DNA from: Marimonas arenosa
GTDB taxonomy: Bacteria; Pseudomonadota; Alphaproteobacteria; Rhodobacterales; Rhodobacteraceae
Assembly (NCBI RefSeq): GCF_030848945.1
Contig: NZ_JANHAX010000001.1
Coordinates: 806,001 to 870,000 of the forward strand
DNA length: 64,000 nucleotides
Reading direction: 5' to 3'
Positions 54,831-64,000 of the stretch are shown piece after piece. Made by a program: the position numbers and the translations under genes. How positions within the stretch are numbered: position 1 is the first letter of the stretch; each line of letters begins with the position of its first letter. Below the pieces are notes generated by a model, which saw only the letters and a list, made by a program, of their open reading frames with translations, did no database searches and had not been told where the DNA came from.

Positions 54831-56023
54831 AGCCGGAAGAACAGCGCTTTGAGATAGCCCGACTCGGCCAGTTGCGGCAGCAGCGGATGATCCGGCCCGG
54901 CAAAGCCGGTATGGATCAGCTGCGCCGCCCGGCCCGCCCGGCCGATGCCGCGGATGCAGGCACCGCGGAAGCGGGCCAGGTCAGCAGCATGCGAACAGGA
55001 ACAGAGGCCCAGGTATCCGCCGTCGGCCACCAAAGGCGCCGCCAGCCGCGCGACCCGTTCATAGGCGCGCAGCCCAGCCTCCAGCGCTTGTTTCGACGGG
55101 GCGAAAGCCGGCGGGTCGCAGATCACCAGATCGAATGTCGCCTCTTCCCGGGCCAGGGCCTCCAGAACCTCGAAGGCATCGCCCTTGCGGGTGGCAAAGC
55201 GTGCGCCCTGCCCCATCTGCGCGGCCCCGTCCCGAGCCAGCACCAGCGCCGCCTCCGACCCATCGACCGCCAACGCGCTTGCCGCGCCGCCGGCCAGCGC
55301 CGCCAGCCCGAAGCCGCCGACATGGGAAAACACATCGAGCACCCGCGCGCGCGCGGCCAGCCTTGCGGCGAAGGCGTGATTGTCGCGCTGGTCGAAAAAC
55401 AGCCCGGTCTTCTGCCCCCCCACCAGGTCGGCCATGTAGGTCGCGCCGTTCATCTCCACCGGCACAGCCCCCTCGGGCGCCCGCCCGAAAAGCACCTCAT
55501 GTCCCTCGTCCAGCCCCTCCAGCGTCCGCGCCCGGCCGCTGGCGTTCTTGATCACGCAGGTGACGCCAGTGACATCCCGCAACGCCTCTGCCAGCTCTGG
55601 CAACAGCGCCTCGGCCCAGGCGGCATTGGGCTGGATCACCGCCACATCGCCGAAGCGGTCGATCACCACGCCCGGCAGCCCGTCGGCCTCGGCATGCACC
55701 AGCCGATAGAACGGCCGGTCGTAAAGCCGCGCGCGGAGATCCAGCGCACGGGCGAGCTTCGCCGCCAGCCACGCCCGGTCGATCACCGCACCCGGATCGC
55801 GGTCAAGCATACGGCAGAAAATCTTCGAATTCGGATTGACCGCCACCACGCCCAGCTCGCCGCGCTCGCTATCCTGCAACACCGCCAGGCTGCCCGGGGC
55901 CAGCTTCTTCGTCCGCCGGTCGGTGACCACCTCCGAGGCGAACACCCACGGAGACCCGTGGCGGATCTTGCGCGCATCGGCTTTCGGTTTCAGGCGAACT
56001 AAAGGATAAGGGGACGGCTGCAT
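54827..56023 (-). CDS. RlmI-like class I SAM-dependent rRNA methyltransferase
   Basis: A 398-residue enzyme of the RlmI/RlmO group that makes 5-methylcytosine in 23S rRNA. It has an N-terminal PUA domain (VRLKPKADARKIRHGSPWVF), a middle EEHEE-like segment, and a Rossmann methylase with VLDVFSHVGGFGLAALAGG and the catalytic-site motif LVICDPPAFAPSKQ. A Cys pair GLCSCSHAADL follows. Its length and order are normal for the family. Confidence 0.9.
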   Translation of the reverse strand: MQPSPYPLVRLKPKADARKIRHGSPWVFASEVVTDRRTKKLAPGSLAVLQDSERGELGVVAVNPNSKIFCRMLDRDPGAVIDRAWLAAKLARALDLRARLYDRPFYRLVHAEADGLPGVVIDRFGDVAVIQPNAAWAEALLPELAEALRDVTGVTCVIKNASGRARTLEGLDEGHEVLFGRAPEGAVPVEMNGATYMADLVGGQKTGLFFDQRDNHAFAARLAARARVLDVFSHVGGFGLAALAGGAASALAVDGSEAALVLARDGAAQMGQGARFATRKGDAFEVLEALAREEATFDLVICDPPAFAPSKQALEAGLRAYERVARLAAPLVADGGYLGLCSCSHAADLARFRGACIRGIGRAGRAAQLIHTGFAGPDHPLLPQLAESGYLKALFFRL

Positions 56024-56065
56024 GGCCGTCCCCTTACCGCGTTCACTGTCCCGGTGAAAGAGCCC

Positions 56066-56752
56066 TCAGTAGAGCCCGGCGGATTTGTCTGTGGTCAAAA
56101 GCGGAACCGCGTTCTGCGACACGGCATTCGGGTCGACCGGGATCGGCCGCACCGGCGCCGGTTCACGCTTCACGGACACGCCGAACTCCTTCTGGAACAA
56201 ACCGGCCAGGTGGTTGCCGATGCGAACCCGCTGGGTGATGCCGTTCTGCTCGGCCGCCACCGCACGAGCGCCGCCGAAGGCTTTGAAAGTCGCATCGATG
56301 TCGCGCGGCTCTGCCACTGGCTGCAGAGTTTCGGGATTGAGGAAATTCATCACGAACATGATCTCGTGGCGCCCGCCGACGGTATAGCGGGTCTTTTCGC
56401 TCAGGGCGTGGAAGCGCTTGACCTCGACGTCGACCAGAACCGGCACCCTGCCGGTCGAGCCGACCGATCCGCGCGCAAGACTTTCCTCGAAAATCTTTCG
56501 CACCTGTGCATGGCGATCACCCAGCGGTTCGCCGCGCCACACGATGTCCCCCGACGGGTAGTACATGTTGGCTTCCGACACTTTGAGGGTTTGCGGCACC
56601 CGTACCTGATAGGACACCACTTTCATCGCCGGCGTGGTGGCCGCTGCGGTCGGTGCCTCGAACGGCGCGTTCCGCGAGGCCACGTCGATCGACGTGCAGC
56701 CCGAAGCTGCGATCCCCATACAAATCAGCGCAACCATACGAACATTTTTCAT
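56066..56752 (-). CDS. DUF6778-type lipoprotein
   Basis: A 228-residue predicted lipoprotein: signal peptide with lipobox AASGC at Cys19. The body (VVSYQVRVPQTLKVSEAN, VPVLVDVEVKRFHALSEKTRY, VMNFLNPETLQPVAEPRDID) looks strand-rich and matches a lipoprotein family common in Rhodobacterales. No function is known. It is divergent from edd across a 240-base gap. Confidence 0.75.
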   Translation of the reverse strand: MKNVRMVALICMGIAASGCTSIDVASRNAPFEAPTAAATTPAMKVVSYQVRVPQTLKVSEANMYYPSGDIVWRGEPLGDRHAQVRKIFEESLARGSVGSTGRVPVLVDVEVKRFHALSEKTRYTVGGRHEIMFVMNFLNPETLQPVAEPRDIDATFKAFGGARAVAAEQNGITQRVRIGNHLAGLFQKEFGVSVKREPAPVRPIPVDPNAVSQNAVPLLTTDKSAGLY

Positions 56753-56992
56753 GCTCTTCCTCCTCGGGCTTTTGCCCTGTTCTGAGATATGCTCGGAAGG
56801 ATCGGCGCGAATTGAGACAAATTTGGGGCAACGCCGCGGTGATCACGCGGTATTGCTGCGACCACGACGGCATTCGCCGCTCCGTTGAGTCTTTCGGGCA
56901 ACAGATTGAGCCTCGCAGAGACGTTGTTAGCGGTAACGTCATCTGGTAAGCCGGTCTCGAAACGGTGAAACTCGCCGCAGGAAACGGAACAT

Positions 56993-58816
56993 ATGAAGCT
57001 GCACCAAACGATCTCAGAAGTCACCGACCGTATCCGCGAACGCTCGCGCCCCGGGCGCGACGCCTATCTCGCGCGGATGCGCGGCGCGGCCGAGGATGGC
57101 CCGGCGCGGGCGCATCTCGGCTGCTCGAACCAGGCCCATGCCTATGCCGCGATGGGCGCGGATCAGGACCGCCTCGCCACCAGCCGAGCGCCCAATCTCG
57201 GCATCGTCACCGCCTACAACGACATGCTGTCGGCGCATGCACCCTTCCAGCACTATCCCGAGCGCATCAAGCAGGTGGCCCGCACCTTCGGCGCCACCGC
57301 CCAAGTGGCGGGCGGCGTGCCGGCAATGTGCGATGGCGTCACCCAGGGCCACGACGGCATGGAGCTGTCGCTGTTCTCCCGCGACGTGATCGCCCTGGCG
57401 ACGTCCGTCGCGCTCAGCCACAACACCTTCGACGCGGTGGTGATGCTGGGCACCTGCGACAAGATCGTGCCGGGTCTGGTCATGGCCGCCGGCGCCTTTG
57501 GCCACCTGCCCACAATCTTTCTGCCCGGCGGGCCGATGACGTCGGGTCTCTCGAACGAGGACAAGGCCCGTATCCGTCGCGATTTCGCCGCCGGCAAGAT
57601 CGACCGCGCCGACCTGATGGCCGCCGAGATGGCCGCCTATCACGGTCCCGGCACCTGCACCTTCTACGGCACCGCCAATTCCAACCAGATGCTGATGGAG
57701 ATCATGGGCCTGCACCTGCCAGGCGCCGCCTTCGTCACCCCTTACACCCCGCTCCGCGACGCCCTCACCGAGGCCGGCACCGAAACCATCCTGCAGCAAA
57801 CTGCCCTGGGCGACACCTATCGTCCGCTCTGCGACATCCTTGACGAGCGCGCCTTCGTCAACGGCATCGTTGGACTTATGGCCACCGGCGGCTCGACCAA
57901 CCTGGTGCTGCACCTGCCCGCAATGGCCCGCACCTTCGGCATCCGCCTGACGCTCGAGGATTTCGCCAACATCTCCGAGATCACACCCCTTCTGGCCCGC
58001 GTCTATCCCAACGGTCTGGCGGATGTGAACCATTTCCACGCTGCCGGCGGGCTGGCCTACGTGATCGCCCAACTGCTCGAGGCCGGCCTCCTCCACGATG
58101 ACGTCGAAACCGTCGCCGGTCCCGGCCTGGCCCGCTACACGCAAGAACCGAAACAACCCGAGGACGGCGCGCTCGACTGGCGCCCGGGCCCCGCGCAAAG
58201 CCACAACGACCAGATCCTGCGCCCCGCCTCGGATCCGTTCCAGCCCAGCGGCGGACTCAAACGCCTCACCGGCAATCTCGGCACCGGCATTATCAAGCTC
58301 TCGGCAGTCAAACCCGAACACCGGCTGATCGAGGCCCCGGCCCGCGTCTTCGACACCCAAGACGCGGTCATCGCCGCCTTCAAGGCAGGCGACTTGGAGG
58401 GCGATGCGGCGATCGTGCTGCGGTTTCAGGGCCCGCGGGCCAACGGCATGCCCGAGGTGCATGGCCTCACCCCGGCGCTCAGCGTGCTGCAGGACCGTGG
58501 CCACAAGATCGCCCTTGTCACCGATGGCCGCATGTCCGGCGCCTCCGGCAAGATCCCCGCCGCCATCCACCTTTCGCCCGAAGCAATGACCGGCGGCCCC
58601 CTCGCCCGGGTCCGCGACGGCGACCCGATCCGGCTCGATGCTGCGGCCGGCCGGCTGGAGAACCTCGCACCTGATTTCGACGACCGCCCTGCGGCTACGG
58701 CCGACCTCACGGCCAGCCACCATGGCACCGGCCGCGAGCTTTTTGCGCTGTTCCGCGCCAACGCCTCTTCCGCTACTGAGGGCGCCAGCCCGCTTTTCCC
58801 CGAGGACGACGCATGA
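56993..58816 (+). CDS. edd: 6-phosphogluconate dehydratase
   Basis: Edd dehydrates 6-phosphogluconate to KDPG, the first committed step of the Entner-Doudoroff pathway. It is 607 residues and belongs to the IlvD/Edd family. The iron-sulfur cysteines are visible in [13 protein letters not shown] and [11 protein letters not shown], with the catalytic-domain motif [32 protein letters not shown] is Edd-like. It overlaps eda by four bases. Confidence 0.96.
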   Translation: MKLHQTISEVTDRIRERSRPGRDAYLARMRGAAEDGPARAHLGCSNQAHAYAAMGADQDRLATSRAPNLGIVTAYNDMLSAHAPFQHYPERIKQVARTFGATAQVAGGVPAMCDGVTQGHDGMELSLFSRDVIALATSVALSHNTFDAVVMLGTCDKIVPGLVMAAGAFGHLPTIFLPGGPMTSGLSNEDKARIRRDFAAGKIDRADLMAAEMAAYHGPGTCTFYGTANSNQMLMEIMGLHLPGAAFVTPYTPLRDALTEAGTETILQQTALGDTYRPLCDILDERAFVNGIVGLMATGGSTNLVLHLPAMARTFGIRLTLEDFANISEITPLLARVYPNGLADVNHFHAAGGLAYVIAQLLEAGLLHDDVETVAGPGLARYTQEPKQPEDGALDWRPGPAQSHNDQILRPASDPFQPSGGLKRLTGNLGTGIIKLSAVKPEHRLIEAPARVFDTQDAVIAAFKAGDLEGDAAIVLRFQGPRANGMPEVHGLTPALSVLQDRGHKIALVTDGRMSGASGKIPAAIHLSPEAMTGGPLARVRDGDPIRLDAAAGRLENLAPDFDDRPAATADLTASHHGTGRELFALFRANASSATEGASPLFPEDDA

Positions 58817-59457
58817 CGCCACAGGACATAAGCGCCGCGACCCTGGCCCTCTGCCGCAAAGCCCCGGTGATCCCGGTGATCGTGATCGACGATCCGGCTC
58901 GGGCGGCACCTTTGGCGCAAGCCCTCGTCGCGGGCGGCTTGCCGGTGCTCGAGGTGACCCTGCGCACCGCCACAGCACTCGACGCCATCCGCGCCATGGC
59001 ACGGGTTGAAGGTGGTGTGGTCGGCGCCGGCACGGTGCTCACCCCCGAGGACGTGGCCGCGGCAAAAGCCGCCGGTGCCCGCTTTGCGGTTTCCCCCGGC
59101 GCCACCGACCGGCTTCTCGACGCCTGCGAGGCAGCCGACCTGCCGCTGTTGCCCGGCGCGGCCACCGCCACCGAAGCAATGCGACTTCTCGAACGCGGCT
59201 ACGCGGTGCAGAAGTTTTTTCCCGCCGAGGCCGCAGGTGGCGTGCCTGCGCTCAAGGCCATCGGCGCACCCCTGCCGCAGATCACGTTCTGCCCAACCGG
59301 CGGCGTGTCGCCTGCCAACGTTGCGGACTACCTGTCGCTACACAATGTTGTCTGTGTCGGCGGCAGCTGGGTTGCCCCGAAAGCCGTGATCGAGGCGCGC
59401 GATTGGGCCGACATTTCCCGCCTCGCGCGCGACGCCGCGACCCTGCCCCGCGACTAA
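58813..59457 (+). CDS. eda: KDPG aldolase
   Basis: Eda splits KDPG into pyruvate and glyceraldehyde 3-phosphate. It is 214 residues, with the Schiff-base Lys134 in [12 protein letters not shown], Glu47 in [12 protein letters not shown], and [14 protein letters not shown] at the phosphate site. Its start overlaps the edd stop (ATGA), so translation is coupled. Confidence 0.97.
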   Translation: MTPQDISAATLALCRKAPVIPVIVIDDPARAAPLAQALVAGGLPVLEVTLRTATALDAIRAMARVEGGVVGAGTVLTPEDVAAAKAAGARFAVSPGATDRLLDACEAADLPLLPGAATATEAMRLLERGYAVQKFFPAEAAGGVPALKAIGAPLPQITFCPTGGVSPANVADYLSLHNVVCVGGSWVAPKAVIEARDWADISRLARDAATLPRD

Positions 59458-59767
59458 GCCAGGCAGGTGCTCCCGAGACGTTCTGGAACAGCAGACGACG
59501 TGGCCGCGATTTGCGTTGCCGGTTGCCGGAGAACACGCCGCACATTGCCGACGGGCGCGATGGCGATCCTACGCTCTGTCAGTGGATTTCGTCTTTTCAA
59601 GTCCGACAGGTCTCACGACGACACAGGGGCGTCTCCCAATCGCCGCAGCGTTGCGGCGCGTCGGCGACGTGCGGCGGACTTCGACCCTGATTGAGCGAGG
59701 GAGCCCGGCACCCTTGGCTGATCCTGCTCGGAAACGGCCACCTTGCCGTCAAAACGCAGACCTGCTC
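59458..59767. other. Gene-free region between convergent genes
   Basis: About 310 bases between eda and the minus-strand gene ending at 59768. Several frames are open but none has a plausible protein. No clear terminator hairpin with a T-run was seen. Confidence 0.5.
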
Positions 59768-60031
59768 TCACCCCTGCAACCGGCCGCGCCGGCCACCGCG
59801 TCGCCCCGTGCGCGACGCCTTTTCCAGGCCCTGGCGCAGCACCGTCGTCATCGGGTGCCCTGTGTCAGCACCATAGCGGCGCAGCAGCGCTTCCAGCGCC
59901 GCAAGCGTGTCCGTCCCCTCCGGCAGGCTCAGCGCCCAATCGAGGAAGATCGTGCGGCACTCTGCCGGCCCGATATCCATGTGATAAGCCTCACGGATCA
60001 GTGCCTTTGGATCAAGCGCATCGCCCTTCAT
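59768..60031 (-). CDS. Small conserved protein downstream of glnE
   Basis: An 87-residue protein (DPKALIREAYHMDIGPAECR, DWALSLPEGTDTLAALEALL) with a basic C-terminus. Its ATG overlaps the glnE stop, so it is translated with glnE. No motif indicates a function. Confidence 0.8.
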   Translation of the reverse strand: MKGDALDPKALIREAYHMDIGPAECRTIFLDWALSLPEGTDTLAALEALLRRYGADTGHPMTTVLRQGLEKASRTGRRGGRRGRLQG

Positions 60032-62823
60032 GCCGGCGCCCCGCGGGCAAGCGCGGCTTCGATTGCCACCGCCGCGGTACCGCAGGCGCGCTCCAGCCGC
60101 GCGCCCAGATCATCGAACCCGTCGCATTTCGTCTCCCGTCTCAGCATTGCCACGCCGCCTTTACCGATCTCGTCCTCCGCCAGCGGTTTCTCACTCAGAA
60201 GTTTCGAGACCGCCTGCACCTGCCAGCAAAGCTCATAGGCCGCCCCCAGCGCCGCTTCGTCGGCGTCACTCAGCCAGCCGATTGCGACACCGGCGGCCAA
60301 ACCCGAGCCGACATCGCGTCCCGACTTGCCGGCCATCAGCGCGCCCGCCTGGGCACAGAGCTCGACATCCTGCAACCGCCCCGGCCCGATCTTGGCTTCC
60401 CACGGCCCGGAAGGTGCCTTGGCCGCCGCGATCCGCTCGCGCATGTCGGCAAGCCCCACCAGCACCTTGGCCCGGTCGGCTCCCTTCTCACCCAGCAGCG
60501 CCACCCGAAAGGCCTCGATATCAGCGCTCAGCGCTGCGTCACCGACCACGACCCGCGCCCGCGTCAGCGCCAAGTGTTCCCACACCCAGGCTTCGTCGGT
60601 CTGATAGGCCCGAAACGACGCCCAGCTCGTCGCCACCGGCCCCTGGTTGCCCGAGGGCCTGAGCCGCATATCGACCTCGTAAAGCTTGCCCTCCGACATC
60701 GGCGCGGTCAGCGCGGTGATCAGCGCCTGGGTCAGTCGCGCGTAATAGGGCCGCACCGCCAGCGGCCGACGGCCGTCCGAGATCTCCGCCTCATCGGGGT
60801 CATAGATCACGATCAGGTCGAGGTCGGAGACCGCGTTGAGCCGCTGCGCACCAAGGCTGCCCATCCCTAGAACGCAGGCCCCGCGGCCCGGCGGAGGCCC
60901 ATGTTTCTCGGCGAAATGCGCCACCACCTCTGGCCACAGCCCGCGCAGGCTGGCATCGGCCACATCGGCATATTGCCGGCCTGCCTCGGCCGCGTCGATC
61001 AGTCCGCGCAGGTGATGCACGCCGACCCGGAACCGCCATTCCTTGGCCCAGCGCCGGACTCGGTCGAGCCGCGCCTCGTAATCGGCTTCATGGCTCAGTT
61101 GCGCCGCCAGTTCCGCGGTCAGCGCGTCCGCCCCCGGCCACGGAGCAAAAAAATCGCCGCCGATCACCGCGTCGAACACGCCCGAGTTCCGTGACAGGTG
61201 CCGCGCCAGCGCCGGCGCGGTGCCGACGATGTCAACCAGCAGGTCGACCAGCGGCGGATTGGCCTCGAACAGCGAGAACAGCTGCACCCCCGCCGGCAGG
61301 CCCTTCAGGAAGCCATCAAAGGCAACCAGCGCCTCGCCCGGATGGGCGCTGTCCTTCAACCGCCGCAGAATATCGGGGCGAAGCCGTCTGAAAATCTCCA
61401 CTGCCCGTTCCGAGCGCAACGCCGGATAGGACGGCCAGCGCGCCAGCACCTCGCGGTCGTGGCCATCTTCCTCGCTGAGTTCCGACGCCGACCCTGGTTC
61501 GGGCGCGAAAAACCCTTCGATCAGTTCGTGCACCTCCTCCAGCCGCGCGCGCAAGGCGCACTCGAACGTTCCTTGCTCAGTGCCCATCATCGCCGCGATC
61601 CGCGCGATCCCCTCTTCGGTTTTCGGCAACCGATGCGTCTGCGCGTCGTTCACCATCTGGATGCGGTGCTCGACCTCGCGATGCGCCCGGTAATGATCGC
61701 TCAGCGTATTTGCCGCAGCTTCGGGCACCCAGCCTTTCCCCGCCAGCACGGCGAGCCCTTCGACCGTGCCGCGCACTCGCAGGTCCGGGTCGCGCCCGCC
61801 GGCGATGATCTGCCGCGTCTGGGTAAAGAACTCGATCTCGCGGATGCCGCCGCGGCCCAGCTTCATGTCGTGCCCCGGCAGGGTAATCGCCCCGCCCAGC
61901 CCCTTGTGCTCGCGGATCCTCAGCCGCATGTCATGGGCATCGCGGATCGCCGCGAAGTCGAGGTGCTTGCGCCAGACGAACGGCGTCAACGCCTCGAGGA
62001 ACCGCGCGCCCGCCTCCAGATCGCCGGCACAGGGCCGCGCCTTGATATAGGCCGCCCGTTCCCAGGTCCGCCCGAGACTTTCGTAATAACGCTCGGCCGC
62101 CTCCATCGCGATACAGACCGGGGTGACCGCCGGGTCTGGGCGCAGCCGCAGATCGGTGCGAAAAACGTAACCCTCGCCGGTCAGGTCATTGAGCAGCGTC
62201 GACATCTTCCGCGTCGCCCGCACAAAGCTCGACCGCGCCTCGTGGAAATCCTCCGGCTGGTACCGGGTCTCGTCGAACAGGCAGATCAAGTCGATATCCG
62301 AGGAGTAGTTAAGCTCCCCTGCCCCCATCTTGCCCATCGCCAGCGCCACCCAGCCGCCGGCCGTCTCGAGGTCCGCCTCCGTGCCCCCGGGCAGCTTGCC
62401 CCGCCGGATCTCCGGCGCCAGCGCCGCCCGGATCGCCAGGTCCACCGAAAGATCGGCAAACGCGGTCAACTGCCCGGTGACCCTTTCCAACAGCCAGACA
62501 CCGGCCAGATCGGCCAGCGCCACCAGCAGCGCCACCCGCCGCTTGGCCCGGCGCAACTCGCCACCCAGCGCGGCATCCTCGGGCGCAATCTGGCGCAACC
62601 GGGCGAATTCGGCCTCCAGCGCCGCTTCGGGGGCGTCGAGGGCCGGCCCCAGCCACTTGCCCTCTTTGGCCATCAGGCCGCTGAGATAGGGCGAACAACC
62701 GCCCACGCCCTCGATCAGCCGGGCCAGGTCCCCCGACAGACCGGTGACGTGTTCCAGTGCCTCGCGGCCCCTGTCGGGTTCGAAGGCATGCGGCAGGCGG
62801 GTGATACGCGATGCAAAATCCAT
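60028..62823 (-). CDS. glnE: Glutamine synthetase adenylyltransferase/deadenylylase
   Basis: GlnE adds and removes AMP on glutamine synthetase under PII control. It is 931 residues with two nucleotidyltransferase domains: N-terminal GELNYSSDIDLICLF (deadenylylase) and C-terminal GSLGAQRLNAVSDLDLIVIY (adenylylase), each with the paired Asp motif. The target tyrosine exists in GlnA of this window and PII is at 15630, so the regulatory trio is complete. The ATG at 62823 gives MDFASRITRLPH; an earlier start adds residues without support. Confidence 0.95.
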   Translation of the reverse strand: MDFASRITRLPHAFEPDRGREALEHVTGLSGDLARLIEGVGGCSPYLSGLMAKEGKWLGPALDAPEAALEAEFARLRQIAPEDAALGGELRRAKRRVALLVALADLAGVWLLERVTGQLTAFADLSVDLAIRAALAPEIRRGKLPGGTEADLETAGGWVALAMGKMGAGELNYSSDIDLICLFDETRYQPEDFHEARSSFVRATRKMSTLLNDLTGEGYVFRTDLRLRPDPAVTPVCIAMEAAERYYESLGRTWERAAYIKARPCAGDLEAGARFLEALTPFVWRKHLDFAAIRDAHDMRLRIREHKGLGGAITLPGHDMKLGRGGIREIEFFTQTRQIIAGGRDPDLRVRGTVEGLAVLAGKGWVPEAAANTLSDHYRAHREVEHRIQMVNDAQTHRLPKTEEGIARIAAMMGTEQGTFECALRARLEEVHELIEGFFAPEPGSASELSEEDGHDREVLARWPSYPALRSERAVEIFRRLRPDILRRLKDSAHPGEALVAFDGFLKGLPAGVQLFSLFEANPPLVDLLVDIVGTAPALARHLSRNSGVFDAVIGGDFFAPWPGADALTAELAAQLSHEADYEARLDRVRRWAKEWRFRVGVHHLRGLIDAAEAGRQYADVADASLRGLWPEVVAHFAEKHGPPPGRGACVLGMGSLGAQRLNAVSDLDLIVIYDPDEAEISDGRRPLAVRPYYARLTQALITALTAPMSEGKLYEVDMRLRPSGNQGPVATSWASFRAYQTDEAWVWEHLALTRARVVVGDAALSADIEAFRVALLGEKGADRAKVLVGLADMRERIAAAKAPSGPWEAKIGPGRLQDVELCAQAGALMAGKSGRDVGSGLAAGVAIGWLSDADEAALGAAYELCWQVQAVSKLLSEKPLAEDEIGKGGVAMLRRETKCDGFDDLGARLERACGTAAVAIEAALARGAPA

Positions 62824-62921
62824 GGGGCGCAAATTGGCCAGCCCCTTGTGCAAGGTCAATGACTTAACGCAAACTGGTCCGGACAGATTGCCCACAACCT
62901 GCAGCACCAGGAAGGTCCCAG

Positions 62922-63383
62922 ATGTCAAAATCCCTCGCCCGTGTGAGACAAGCCCTGCAGAACGTCTCGGCGATCGTTCTGGAAACCGGCGAGGCGCGCA
63001 CCGCGCAAATGGCCGCGGACGAGCTTGGCGTGGCGGTCGACCAGATCGCCAAGTCGATCATTTTCCGCGGTGAAGACAGCGGCGACGCGGTTCTCTTCAT
63101 CACCGCCGGCGGCAACCAGGTCGACCACGCGAAAGCGGCCGGGCTCGCCGGCGAACCGCTGGGCAAGGCCGACGCGGCGCTGATCCGCGCCCAGACCGGC
63201 TTTGCCATCGGCGGCGTCGCGCCCGTGGGTCACCTCAACCCGATCCGTGCCTTTCTCGACCCGCGGCTGCAGGACTTCTCTCTCGTCTGGGCCGCCGCCG
63301 GCACGCCGCGGCACGTCTTCTCGGTTTCACCGGACGATCTTCTGCGAGTCTCGGGGGCCACGCTGGTCAACTTCACCCTCTGA
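62922..63383 (+). CDS. YbaK/EbsC-type aminoacyl-tRNA deacylase
   Basis: A 153-residue protein of the YbaK/ProX family that hydrolyses mischarged tRNA (Cys- or Ala-tRNA-Pro). Conserved features are the Lys in DQIAKSIIFR, LFITAGGNQVDHAKAAG and the C-terminal GFAIGGVAPVGHLNP with the GxxxP loop. It is divergent from glnE with a short shared gap. Confidence 0.9.
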   Translation: MSKSLARVRQALQNVSAIVLETGEARTAQMAADELGVAVDQIAKSIIFRGEDSGDAVLFITAGGNQVDHAKAAGLAGEPLGKADAALIRAQTGFAIGGVAPVGHLNPIRAFLDPRLQDFSLVWAAAGTPRHVFSVSPDDLLRVSGATLVNFTL

Positions 63384-63455
63384 GGACCACGGACAGCCAT
63401 TGTCCCCAAAAAATCCAAACCGCAACAAATTGAATTACAACCATAATCTGGAAAA

Positions 63456-63474
63456 ATGTAAAAATCTTTCACAT
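63456..63474. promoter_or_regulatory. Palindrome copy 1 (candidate operator)
   Basis: ATGTAAAAATCTTTCACAT is a 19-base palindrome with 7-base arms, one mismatch and a 5-base centre, upstream of the DUF2852 gene. Confidence 0.55.
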
Positions 63475-63513
63475 TACCCCTTGCCAAACCCATCAGGGTT
63501 GCCAATCTTATCA

Positions 63514-63532
63514 ATGTGAAAAGCATTCACAT
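63514..63532. promoter_or_regulatory. Palindrome copy 2 (candidate operator)
   Basis: ATGTGAAAAGCATTCACAT has perfect 7-base arms (ATGTGAA/TTCACAT) around a 5-base centre. It is 58 bases after copy 1 and ends 39 bases before the DUF2852 start. It may bind a dimeric regulator. Confidence 0.6.
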
Positions 63533-63571
63533 CACGACCCGCACGGAAACGATTTGACAATGGAGACTCTG

Positions 63572-64000
63572 ATGACCACAGCCGCCCCCCACGCAGAAAC
63601 CTCTCACCGAATGGGATGGTTCGCACGGGCCGAGGCCTGGCTCGACGAGAAAGGCAAAGGTGCCTGGATCGCTGCCATGGTGCTTGGCTTCATCCTGTTC
63701 TGGCCGATCGGCCTCGCCCTTCTCTTCTACATGATCTGGAGCAAACGCATGTTCAACGGTTCCTGCGCCCGCCGCCGTCACCGCAACGGCGATGTTCGTA
63801 TCGACATCCGCGCCGCCCGACGTTCGTCCGGCAATACTGCCTTCGATGCCTACAAAGAGGAAACCCTGCGTCGGCTCGAAGACGAGCAGGAACAGTTCGA
63901 AGCGTTCCTCCAGCGCCTGCGCGACGCCAAGGACAAGGCCGAGTTCGACCAGTTCATGGACGAACGCGCCCGCGAGGCCGCCAAGCCGCGCGACACTGAC
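63572..64000 (+). CDS. DUF2852 family membrane protein (partial at right edge)
   Basis: The frame is open from the ATG at 63572, preceded by GGAG, to the window end (143 codons). One membrane helix at about residues 30-55 (GAWIAAMVLGFILFWPIGLAL) is split as AWIAAMVLGF and WPIGLALLFYMIW; it is followed by a basic segment and a coiled charged helix with ETLRRLEDEQEQFEAFLQRL. This is the DUF2852 layout. The end lies off the window, probably within a few codons. Confidence 0.85.
   Translation, partial: MTTAAPHAETSHRMGWFARAEAWLDEKGKGAWIAAMVLGFILFWPIGLALLFYMIWSKRMFNGSCARRRHRNGDVRIDIRAARRSSGNTAFDAYKEETLRRLEDEQEQFEAFLQRLRDAKDKAEFDQFMDERAREAAKPRDTD

Noticed and set aside
59516..60238. A 240-codon plus-strand frame across the eda-glnE gap
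   Set aside because: Most of it is antisense to the small gene and glnE; the free part has no recognisable sequence.
63515..63531. CRP/FNR-type site
   Set aside because: The half-sites TGTGA and TCACA are seven bases apart instead of six, and the symmetry is an odd 19-base palindrome.

Overview
The window looks like chromosomal DNA of a marine alphaproteobacterium of the Roseobacter group (Rhodobacteraceae). It is GC-rich and densely packed with short gaps. It carries the DMSP lyase gene dddP with every known metal ligand in place, a PII/glutamine synthetase pair plus glnE, an Entner-Doudoroff edd-eda pair, and many small families typical of Rhodobacterales (DUF2852, DUF2927, DUF3445, Hint-domain and YiiX-like proteins).

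Layout. 1-4.4 kb: minus-strand fatty-acid cluster fabD-fabG-acpP-fabF followed by mltG, which runs off the left edge. 5.4-6.8 kb: rpsF-rpsR-rplI operon. 6.8-13.2 kb: lytic transglycosylase, P450, a PLP enzyme, trigger factor and tRNA-Leu(UAG). 13.3-18.6 kb: Hint-like protein, the two halves of the NAD(P)HX repair enzyme as separate overlapping genes, glnB-glnA, and a Ca/Na antiporter. 19.05-20.64 kb: an IS5-family element that appears to carry an extra META-like gene. 20.8-27.3 kb: nitroreductase, gamma-carbonic anhydrase, two tandem YiiX-like lipoproteins, and an MltB-like transglycosylase between two unknown proteins with similar N-terminal regions. 27.3-36 kb: DUF3445 demethylase, dddP, a homocysteine S-methyltransferase, a hydrolase/OsmC fusion, an RraB-like protein, a frameshifted secreted protein, bioY and purB. 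36-42.9 kb: a FliG-like protein, a three-gene nitrile hydratase/thiocyanate hydrolase type enzyme, an EamA exporter, a DUF2927 lipoprotein and a VWA/CoxE protein. 43.2-45.6 kb: a cluster of four truncated genes (MlrC, 2-hydroxyacid dehydrogenase, IlvD and M20 remnants). 45.6-56.8 kb: a large indolepyruvate ferredoxin oxidoreductase with a divergent LysR regulator, an Asp/Glu racemase family enzyme, DedA, a second P450, an M48 protease, a PIN protein, an RlmI-like methyltransferase and a lipoprotein. 57-64 kb: edd-eda, glnE, a YbaK-like deacylase, and a DUF2852 protein behind two copies of a 19-bp palindrome.

Functional links. GlnB, GlnA and GlnE form the nitrogen-sensing and glutamine synthetase adenylylation module; GlnA keeps the target tyrosine. 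DddP would release DMS and acrylate from DMSP, and the convergent gene next to it handles homocysteine methylation. Edd and Eda complete the Entner-Doudoroff route. Peptidoglycan enzymes (mltG, an SLT lipoprotein, MltB-like) are spread through the window.

No complete novel defence or CRISPR system was found. The least explained items are the IS5 element with a passenger gene, the twin palindromes near the right end, an orphan terminator near 24.4 kb, a dispersed repeat with a conserved short reading frame, the shared domain flanking the MltB gene, and the gene remnants at 43-45.6 kb.
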